Assembly: GCF_900890705.1 (NCBI RefSeq) | Contig: NZ_CAAHFH010000001.1 | Span: forward strand, 3,472,001 to 3,536,000 | Direction: 5' to 3' | DNA from: Pontiella sulfatireligans | GTDB lineage: Bacteria; Verrucomicrobiota; Kiritimatiellia; Kiritimatiellales; Pontiellaceae | Length of the DNA: 64,000 bases | Part shown: positions 54,987-62,219 of the stretch, piece by piece | Position numbering within the stretch: position 1 is the first letter of the stretch | How the letters are laid out: each line of letters starts with the position of its first letter | Program-made: the position numbers and the translations under genes | The notes under the pieces: model-generated | The model's input: only the letters and a program-made list of their open reading frames with translations | What the model was told of the DNA's origin: nothing | The model's database searches: none

Positions 54987-56102
54987 ATGCCTAAAACCAA
55001 AAGAATCCTGATGCTGCTCGGGAACTATGATCCGGCAACCCATCGCGGTATTGCCCGGGCATCCCGTTCGCTTGGATGGCACCTGAATGTGAGCATGCTC
55101 AGCTCCCAACAGATCCCTACCCACTGGGATGGCGATGGCATCATCTGCTCTCTGACCGACAATGTCCGATTGGAGCAGCTGGTAAAAAAGTCCGGCTTGC
55201 CGTGTGTGGACCTTTCCGCCTGGCGCATCGATCTGGACCTGCCGCGCATCTCGGCATCCAACCAAACCATCGGCCGCTTGGCCGCCGAGCACTTCATTTC
55301 CTATGGACATAAAAACTTTGGCTGGTTCTGCCACCGGAACAATACCGTGGCCGAAACCCGCTTTAACTCGTTTAAAAAAGAACTCAAAAAGAACGACCTT
55401 TCAGTCCCCAAACAACTCGTCGGGAAAAAGACACAAGACCAGCACAGCGTAGAGCAATGGCTGTCCGGACTGGATACCCCCTGCGCACTTTTTGCATACA
55501 ACGACAACGCCGCCGCTTGGCTGATGAATATCTGCCTATCGGCGGGATTTCGGGTTCCAGAAGATTTTGCGATTGTGGGCGTCGATAACAATCCCCTGAT
55601 CTGCGACTACCTGCCCGTACCCTTATCGAGCGTTAACCACGATCATGAACGGATCGGCTATGAAGGCGCCCTTCTGCTGGATCAGATTATCAACGGCAAA
55701 GCATCCCCATTAGCCGTTCAGTATATTAATCCCAACGGCATTACACTCCGAGCCAGCACCGATGCTCTCGCCGTGAGCGATCCGCTCATTCGCGATGCGC
55801 TGCTATGGATCCAGCAGCATCTGCGGGAACCGATCGGAACCAACGAAATCGCCAACATCTTCGACATATCCCGTCGTAATCTGGAAATGCGCTTCCAGAA
55901 AACGTTGAATACCAGCGTGCATAAAAAGGTGGTCGAACTCCGACTCAAACAGGCGGAACACCTCTTATGCAAAACCACCAGAAAAATTGAAGACATCGCC
56001 GCCCTCACCGGATTCTGTCATGCCCCCCACCTGTGCCGCGCCTTCAAACAGCAATACCGCCAGCCCCCTCTCGCCTACCGCAAAAGCATGCGCGCGGAAT
56101 AA
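54987..56102 (+). CDS. XylR-like regulator (LacI-type sensor fused to AraC DNA-binding domain)
   Basis: 371 residues. The first 265 form a periplasmic-binding-protein fold of the LacI/XylR kind: RILMLLGNYDPATHRGIARA, ISASNQTIGRLAAEHFISYG, FAYNDNAAAWLMNICLSAGF, PEDFAIVGVDNNPLICDYLP. The last 100 form an AraC domain with IGTNEIANIFDISRRNLEMR and IEDIAALTGFCHAPHLCRAF. In the family the sensor binds a sugar and the AraC part activates catabolic genes. It is divergent from uxaB and is probably its regulator; a uronate or galactose derivative is the likely ligand. The start has no clear ribosome binding site. An IS66 element is inserted right at its stop codon. Confidence 0.9.
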   Translation: MPKTKRILMLLGNYDPATHRGIARASRSLGWHLNVSMLSSQQIPTHWDGDGIICSLTDNVRLEQLVKKSGLPCVDLSAWRIDLDLPRISASNQTIGRLAAEHFISYGHKNFGWFCHRNNTVAETRFNSFKKELKKNDLSVPKQLVGKKTQDQHSVEQWLSGLDTPCALFAYNDNAAAWLMNICLSAGFRVPEDFAIVGVDNNPLICDYLPVPLSSVNHDHERIGYEGALLLDQIINGKASPLAVQYINPNGITLRASTDALAVSDPLIRDALLWIQQHLREPIGTNEIANIFDISRRNLEMRFQKTLNTSVHKKVVELRLKQAEHLLCKTTRKIEDIAALTGFCHAPHLCRAFKQQYRQPPLAYRKSMRAE

Positions 56103-56164
56103 ACGTAAACGCCTCTTCTTTCACCCCGTAGTCAGCTCCGGCAAAGCCTGATAATTTGTCAGGC

Positions 56165-56494
56165 ATGGATACGAATGAAAACAATGTGTCGGGGCGGGCT
56201 TCCTATACGGAGGAAGAACGCCGGGAACTGATCGAGGAGTTTAATTCAGCGGGGCTGACCCAGGCGGCGTTTTGCCGGGAATGGAGCATCAACCCGAAAA
56301 CGCTGGCCCGTTGGCTGCGAATTGAACGTCAGGAATCTGAGGTTGCTTTTTGCGAGGTGGAAGTTCAGCCCGGACCTCCTGAGATAGATGAACTGAAGAT
56401 CTTTCTGCCGAACGGGATTGAGGTTCAGCTTCCAATTCCGTCACTGAATGAACTCGGTATGGTTCTGCGGGAGGCTGCCGGATGTTTGGATTAA
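56165..56494 (+). CDS. tnpA: IS66 accessory protein TnpA
   Basis: 109 residues from the ATG at 56165 (a TTG at 56156 is also in frame). It has a helix-turn-helix YTEEERRELIEEFNSAG, then LTQAAFCREWSINPKTLARW, as in IS66 OrfA proteins, and a C-terminal FLPNGIEVQLP motif. It is needed with TnpB for transposition, probably by binding the ends. Its stop overlaps the start of tnpB by 13 bases. Confidence 0.9.
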   Translation: MDTNENNVSGRASYTEEERRELIEEFNSAGLTQAAFCREWSINPKTLARWLRIERQESEVAFCEVEVQPGPPEIDELKIFLPNGIEVQLPIPSLNELGMVLREAAGCLD

Positions 56495-56829
56495 GTAATT
56501 CAATCCGGGTATTTCTGGCGGTTGAGCCGGTGGATCTGCGTAAGAGCTTCAACGGATTGCACTGTGTAGTGCAGGATAGGTTAAATGAAGATCCGTGTTC
56601 GGGCACATTGTTTGTGTTTACGAACCGACGGAAAAACCGGATCAAGACGCTGTACTGGGATGGTACCGGCATGTGGGTTGCTATCAAGCGGCTTGAAAAG
56701 GGCTGTTTCAGTTGGCCTCAAGGCGTTGGCGCAGATGAAAAGCTTAGTCTTGCTCCGGAAGCGCTGGCCCTGCTGCTCGATGGAGTTGATCTAAAACAAG
56801 GCTCGCTCAAACCTTGGTATCAGCGCTGA
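56482..56829 (+). CDS. tnpB: IS66 accessory protein TnpB
   Basis: 115 residues, the standard length of IS66 Orf2. Family signature: VFLAVEPVDLRKSFNGL near the start, LFVFTNRRKNRIKTLYWDGT and KRLEKGCFSWPQ. It is essential for IS66 transposition; the biochemical role is not known. It overlaps tnpA and precedes tnpC by 55 bp. Confidence 0.95.
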   Translation: MFGLSNSIRVFLAVEPVDLRKSFNGLHCVVQDRLNEDPCSGTLFVFTNRRKNRIKTLYWDGTGMWVAIKRLEKGCFSWPQGVGADEKLSLAPEALALLLDGVDLKQGSLKPWYQR

Positions 56830-56884
56830 TTTTTTTTGCATTTTCCATCAGGTTGGTGCCGCATTTTCAACGTGTTTTGGTATA

Positions 56885-58417
56885 ATGTACGGCATGAATT
56901 TTAACCGGGAAAATTTTGATCTGATGGTAAAGGAGCGGACGTCTCTGAATGCCGAAAACACTCAGCTCAAAACCGAAGTTAAACTGCTTAATGAGAAAGT
57001 TCAGTATCTGCTGAAAAAACTGTTCGGGCGCAGTTCCGAAAAGTTAAGCCCGGATCAGATGGAACTACTGCTCGATGAACTGCAGGAAGCCCAAGAGGCT
57101 CTGGAAATAGCGGAAGAGGCCGAACAGGATGATTCAGAGCCGGTTGAGTCCCGTCGAGGAAAGCGCAAGCCGCTCAAGGAACGGGTCCCGGAAGACCTGC
57201 CGGTTGAGCAGGTGATCATCATTCCCGATGAGGTTCAGGGAAATCCTGGTCGCTATAAAAAAATCGGGGAGGAAAAAGTACGGGAGCTCGACGTTGTTCC
57301 GACCCGGTATTTTATCCGTGAAATCATTCGAGAAAAGTTTATTGAGATTGATAACCGTGAAGTGCCGCCGCTGATCGCACCAGCTCCGGCAAGACTGATT
57401 CCAAACAGCTATGCTTCTGCCGGTCTGCTCCTACAGATCATTCTGAGCAAATATTGCGACCATCTTCCGCTCTACCGTCAGGAACAGGTTTTAAAATACC
57501 GCCACGGCATCGAAATCAGCCGCAAAACCATGGGCAACTGGATGTATCTTATCGCCGACTGGTTAACGTTGATCTACGAAGCACTGAGAAATGAAATCCG
57601 GCAAAGTGAGTATATTCAGGCCGACGAAACTTTTATCAAATACCAAGACCCGAAAAAGGACCATTGTCCCAATGGATACCTATGGGCCTATCACAGTCCA
57701 GGCGTTGGAGTGCTCTTTGAATGGTTTCCGAGTCGTGCTGCATCATGTCTTGATTCGATGCTGACAGATTACGCCGGTCTTCTGCAAAGCGATGGATACG
57801 GTTCTTATCCGTCATGGCTGAACGACCCGGCTCATGAACAGGAAAAGGGAAATATTATTCATGCCTGCTGCTGGGCACATGCCCGGCGTAAATTTCATGA
57901 GGCCGGGGATTCAATCAGCCGGAAAATTATCAAACTCATTGCGAAGCTCTATCGCAACGAAACCACGTTGCGCAAACAACCGGAGCTCGACCGGGCAACC
58001 TATCGGCAGGAACACTCTGCTCCAGTGCTTAATGAAATAAAAACCATTCTGGATCGTGAACAGAAAAAACAACTGCCCAAAAGCAAGCTCGGAGAAGCTA
58101 TCAGCTATACCCTCAAACGCTGGGACAGCCTGAACCTGTTTCTTGAGCACGGGAAGCTGGAAATCGACAATAACCTTGTCGAAAATGCCATCAGGCCCAC
58201 GGCCATCGGCAAGAAAAACTTCCTCTTCTTCGGCAGCCCCCGATCCGGTCAGGATAGCGCCATCATATACAGTCTCATCGAAACCTGCCGAAAACTCGAC
58301 ATCAACCCCGCCGACTATTTGCGGGATGTGCTCGAAGCCCTTCCAACCATGGGACAGAACGAAGCTGCCAGCTGGACTCCGGCTCAATGGAACTCATCCC
58401 GCGCACAGTCAGCATAA
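56885..58417 (+). CDS. tnpC: IS66 transposase TnpC
   Basis: 510 residues (an ATG at 56894 is an alternative start). An N-terminal leucine-zipper-like region (ERTSLNAENTQLKTEVKLL) is followed by the zinc/RuvA-like segment and a DDE core: QADETFIKYQ (Asp near 246), LQSDGYGSY (Asp near 302) and LEIDNNLVENAIRPTAIGKK (Glu near 432). Full length for the family with no frameshift. It ends two bases before the right inverted repeat. It carries out the cutting and joining of the element. Confidence 0.95.
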   Translation: MYGMNFNRENFDLMVKERTSLNAENTQLKTEVKLLNEKVQYLLKKLFGRSSEKLSPDQMELLLDELQEAQEALEIAEEAEQDDSEPVESRRGKRKPLKERVPEDLPVEQVIIIPDEVQGNPGRYKKIGEEKVRELDVVPTRYFIREIIREKFIEIDNREVPPLIAPAPARLIPNSYASAGLLLQIILSKYCDHLPLYRQEQVLKYRHGIEISRKTMGNWMYLIADWLTLIYEALRNEIRQSEYIQADETFIKYQDPKKDHCPNGYLWAYHSPGVGVLFEWFPSRAASCLDSMLTDYAGLLQSDGYGSYPSWLNDPAHEQEKGNIIHACCWAHARRKFHEAGDSISRKIIKLIAKLYRNETTLRKQPELDRATYRQEHSAPVLNEIKTILDREQKKQLPKSKLGEAISYTLKRWDSLNLFLEHGKLEIDNNLVENAIRPTAIGKKNFLFFGSPRSGQDSAIIYSLIETCRKLDINPADYLRDVLEALPTMGQNEAASWTPAQWNSSRAQSA

Positions 58418-58583
58418 ATGCTGTCAAGTGGGTGAACGAACAGACGCATACGAATAAACCCCGACGACTGAATAACGTTCAATCAAAAGAACAGGTTGAA
58501 GTAGACGGCACCAGTGATTTTAACTGGATTGGAATGAATTTTCTCCAGTTGTAGAAGCTAACGGATATTATATTATACAAAAA

Positions 58584-58602
58584 CCCGCCGGATTCCGGCG
58601 GG
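58584..58602 (-). terminator. Intrinsic terminator after the modular protein at 58645
   Basis: CCCGCCGGAATCCGGCGGG on the minus strand is an 8-bp stem followed by TTTTTGT. A second hairpin (GCCCCC/GGGGGC, 58613-58632) lies between it and the stop codon. The rest of 58460-58583 shows nothing recognisable. Confidence 0.8.
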
Positions 58603-58644
58603 CTAGCCTTTATGCCCCCCTTTCAGGGGGCATTTATTGAACGA

Positions 58645-61600
58645 CTACTCCGTAATGAGAAGCTTGTAGAACTCGACCGGATTGATCATCGGGATGGAAT
58701 TGGTTACCACCTCGAAGTTGGCACCGATTCCATTGGTTAACCATAGTCCACCCGATCCGGTTTCCGTGTAGTCCACACCGCCAGCGGTCAGTATGGTGAA
58801 CGGAATGACTACCAGGTTTTCAGTTGCCGCGACATTATAGGTCGGACGCGGCGTATTGATCATGCGAGGATACATATAGATGAAGCTGCCGCTTCCATCC
58901 ACTTCCATGCGCCGATCCTGGATGCCGACGTTGTTTATATCGTTAGGATTGCCGCCCAGACCCCATTCCTCGCCGTTGCTAATACCATCGCCATCGTAGT
59001 CGTTGGCAAATGCAGCGGCGTCGTTGTAGACGTTGTAGCCTGCGGCCCATGTCTGGTATGCGGAAGGCTGCGAACCAAATTCCACCTTGATGGTATCTAA
59101 GTAGCACCATCCAGTCCCAACTTCATTCATGGAGTCGTAGAAGTATCCAAGGGCATTCACATCCGTCAGCGACAAGGCAGAGCCGAGGGTATACGAACCA
59201 CCCATAACGGTCATGCGATTGGTGTCCGTAGGTCCCGCCAATGTCAGCGGCGTCCATTTTTCAGTGAGGATGTCGGTCGAGAGATTTGCATTGTTTTTAC
59301 CCCACGTGTTCTGACTGACATACCACTGCGTGCCATTACGGATGGCTACTTGAACGGCAGACACACCTGTAACAAGATTTGTCATATTGAAGTTGCCCGC
59401 ATCCCCGGTGATTAATCCACCATTGGCATCTGCGTTAAACGAACCGCCCGTATTGCCTACATTGTTCTCAACCCAGAGCAGGGTCGAATGATTCTGATTC
59501 CGCCACCGTAAGGTATCCGCTCCACCGGCCCGGACACCCGTATCGGTGCGATCGCCCTGGGAAACCATGAAGATTAATGGGCAGATATTCGTATCAACGT
59601 TAATAAAGTCAGCTCCAGTAAAGACAGACTTGGCACCACTCGTTGATGCTGGATCAGTTGGACCATCACCCGTTACGTACGTGGTGAATCCATTGCCGGC
59701 CACTGCCGTATAGGTGTCGCCACCCGCAGTTTCATTAGCAGCGGCCCAGTCCAGATCCTCACCCGGATAATGCAACGGTGCCTGTACGGCCAGCGCAAAA
59801 ACGGCAAACTGATCGGAGGCAACTTCCGTGGCACCATACACCGACTTGATCGTATAGATGTAGGAGCGCTTGTCCACCAAGGAATCGCTGTCCACATAGG
59901 TGGATGCAGTCAGGCCCGATGCAATCAAAGCACCTTCGACCCCATAAACTTCCGACCGGTAGACACTGAAGGAATCCTGTTCCCCCCCAGCCAACCAGCT
60001 CAGCGTAATCGCCAGGTTGCCCTGTTGGCCGGTGATATCGAACGGCGCCACATGCGGGATTTCGCTGGCGTTGGTATGCACGACCGAAATAGAGTCGACA
60101 GAGACATATAACTCCTGACCGGCAGGTATGCGGTGACCCATGCCAAACTCCACGAGTTCGGCCACATAGGCGTCTACAGCCGGATTGCTTTCCGTATACA
60201 CCACAAGACTGGTATGGCTGAGCCCACCAACCGTGGCTATAACCTGCCCATTATACTTGCTCGTGACGGTGGACTTCCGGATATACCAATCCAGCGTAAT
60301 CTCGTCGGTGACCAGATCAGGCAGGCTGTTGCTCGTAACCGTTTCCCACAACGGATCCCAACCCACTTGATCCTTTGTCAATAAAAGCGCCTTGTTGACG
60401 TTGTACGAATGCATGTTCAATCCAAAGGCAATGCCATCGCTTGCATCATTGCGCACGACCCACAGTACGTCGTCGTCCTGTTCGGGGAACAGGTCTGTAT
60501 TGGCTGTATCGGAGCTTATGCCAAACTCGAAGAATTCCTCCGCACCGGAAAGATTTGCAACCGTACCGATATTGGTAACCCCGCCAACCACATTGGTCAC
60601 AGTGGCGCCATCTGCAACGGCCGATACACTGAAGACGGTGGTGCCGCTCCAAACGGAACCCACTTCGTTTGAGGTGAAGAGGCTGTATACCACATCGTTG
60701 CCCCCGTTTGTTGCAAAGAGCTGGTCGGATTCGGCAAAACCGGCACCGGCGGGATCCACGAGGAAGGCCTTTGGATTTGAATCGGCAATGGCGTTCCAGC
60801 TTTTCTGCCCGGCCAGATCGGCGCTGATGTAGCCCTCTGCGGAGGTAAATGAGGTGTCAAGAATAGTTGTGTTTCCGACCGCCGTGGGAGGCGCTTCAGG
60901 CGTTACATCAACAGGCACAGATACGGCATCCGCCGCTCCAGAGGCTTTTGCAGTCACTTTGTACCAGTATTCAGTACCGTTCGACAGGCCCGTATCGGTG
61001 AAGGCATTAGTGGTAAGTCCACTGCCGCCCGTTACGGGACTATAGGTGCCGCCACTAGTGCTGGACCAGGTCAGATCGTAGGTTCCGGCTTCAAAAACCG
61101 TGTCCCAAGAAAGATCCACTGTTCCGTCGCCGGCAAAAGCATTCAGCGTAGGCGTAGCCAGCACAGGAGGAACGTTTTCTGTTACATCAATGCTCAGGGC
61201 ATCGATGGTGGCATCAAACCGATCAGACGTTTCTCCGACATCTGCACCGGCATCATGCTGGATCACGAAATAATCCAGGCTCGCGGCATTGTAGGCGTTC
61301 GACACGGTCTGGAGTGCCGTGGAGCCGCCGTTGGTCGTCGAGGCATCGAGATTGATCAATTCGCCCGTAAGGGCATAGGCAACCCCTTCGCGCGTCTTGC
61401 GGACATTGAAAACGGCGCGCAGGTTTTGGGTTTCCAGATCGCTGCCGCCTGTGCCGTCCCAGCCCGCCTCTGCGGGAGTTAGCGAGGCGATAACCGCCCA
61501 ACCTGGACTTTTCTGCACACTTAGCTGAATCCGGTCGGAATTGCCGACATTCTCGCTGATAATGCGAAGATCCCACTCGTCGCCCGTACTGACATTGCCG

Positions 61601-61989
61601 GGATTGAGGAAGGTGTTCGCGACCGACAAGCCCAGCTCAAGAACGGCACCACTGTCCCACGCGCTGGTTGTTCTGCTGAGCTTGAAGTCAATATAGCCAT
61701 CCCACTCGGTATCGACGGCATTGGCGGAATCAACCTGCATGCTGACAGGAAGTTCCCCGCCCGTATAACCATTGTTGAGCGTAGTAATGAAACCTGATCC
61801 AGCTGAATCAACAACATTGAACGCGTTGGAGTACGCGGCAATCTGCGTCCAGCCGTTCTGCCCGGCCAGGTCAGCGTCAGAATACGCCGGTGAATCCGAC
61901 GAACTGAAACTGGTGTTGATGGGAAATGCCGCCCATGCGGATAATGCACCCATGCTCAATAGCACGGCTATCATGGTTTTTATTTTCAT
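58645..61989 (-). CDS. Large secreted modular protein of unknown function
   Basis: 1114 residues from the ATG at 61989 (GAGGAG upstream), with signal peptide MKIKTMIAVLLSMGALSAWA. Modules in order: concanavalin-like module (about 20-265, DADLAGQNGWTQIA), FN3 domain (GDGTVDLSWDTVFEAGTYDL), a second concanavalin-like module (370-630, SADLAGQKSWNAIA), another FN3 (LSWLAGGEQDSFSVYRSEVY), a beta-sandwich (about 735-990) and a C-terminal GNPN module (DYDGDGISNGEEWGLGGNPN). No hydrolase active site was recognised. It may bind polysaccharide or act as a surface scaffold; an unrecognised enzyme domain at 735-990 is possible. It follows a GH42-like gene at 62220, 230 bp away; no feature was recognised in that gap (61990-62219). 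A strong terminator follows. Confidence 0.7.
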   Translation of the reverse strand: MKIKTMIAVLLSMGALSAWAAFPINTSFSSSDSPAYSDADLAGQNGWTQIAAYSNAFNVVDSAGSGFITTLNNGYTGGELPVSMQVDSANAVDTEWDGYIDFKLSRTTSAWDSGAVLELGLSVANTFLNPGNVSTGDEWDLRIISENVGNSDRIQLSVQKSPGWAVIASLTPAEAGWDGTGGSDLETQNLRAVFNVRKTREGVAYALTGELINLDASTTNGGSTALQTVSNAYNAASLDYFVIQHDAGADVGETSDRFDATIDALSIDVTENVPPVLATPTLNAFAGDGTVDLSWDTVFEAGTYDLTWSSTSGGTYSPVTGGSGLTTNAFTDTGLSNGTEYWYKVTAKASGAADAVSVPVDVTPEAPPTAVGNTTILDTSFTSAEGYISADLAGQKSWNAIADSNPKAFLVDPAGAGFAESDQLFATNGGNDVVYSLFTSNEVGSVWSGTTVFSVSAVADGATVTNVVGGVTNIGTVANLSGAEEFFEFGISSDTANTDLFPEQDDDVLWVVRNDASDGIAFGLNMHSYNVNKALLLTKDQVGWDPLWETVTSNSLPDLVTDEITLDWYIRKSTVTSKYNGQVIATVGGLSHTSLVVYTESNPAVDAYVAELVEFGMGHRIPAGQELYVSVDSISVVHTNASEIPHVAPFDITGQQGNLAITLSWLAGGEQDSFSVYRSEVYGVEGALIASGLTASTYVDSDSLVDKRSYIYTIKSVYGATEVASDQFAVFALAVQAPLHYPGEDLDWAAANETAGGDTYTAVAGNGFTTYVTGDGPTDPASTSGAKSVFTGADFINVDTNICPLIFMVSQGDRTDTGVRAGGADTLRWRNQNHSTLLWVENNVGNTGGSFNADANGGLITGDAGNFNMTNLVTGVSAVQVAIRNGTQWYVSQNTWGKNNANLSTDILTEKWTPLTLAGPTDTNRMTVMGGSYTLGSALSLTDVNALGYFYDSMNEVGTGWCYLDTIKVEFGSQPSAYQTWAAGYNVYNDAAAFANDYDGDGISNGEEWGLGGNPNDINNVGIQDRRMEVDGSGSFIYMYPRMINTPRPTYNVAATENLVVIPFTILTAGGVDYTETGSGGLWLTNGIGANFEVVTNSIPMINPVEFYKLLITE

Positions 61990-62219
61990 CCTATCTCCTC
62001 GCTGTTTGTCCGGTTTCAACAATTAGAGACACGCAGTCCTAATTCCCCAGAGGGAACACGATAGATTAGACAGAGCGCCTCTCTTTACCGGCTATAAGCG
62101 TTTTAGCACGAGAACGAGAACTTGAACACAGATAATCCGACATATAACCATGTCAATATTATCCTTTTCTGATAGCTCCAAGCCACATCGGAAGCTCGGG
62201 CTCGGCGGGCACTACCGTG

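Larger units (their letters stand above)
56105..58451 (+). mobile_element. Complete IS66-family insertion sequence
   Basis: A 2347-bp element bounded by imperfect 32-bp inverted repeats: IRL 56105-56136 starts GTAAACGCCTCTTCTTTCAC, and IRR 58420-58451 (complement) starts GTATGCGTCTGTTCGTTCAC. It is flanked by a perfect 8-bp target duplication GAATAAAC (56097-56104 and 58452-58459), the size typical of IS66. It carries tnpA, tnpB and tnpC in order on the plus strand, all intact. The duplication includes the TAA stop of the XylR-like gene, so that gene is not truncated. The perfect duplication suggests a fairly recent insertion. Confidence 0.95.
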
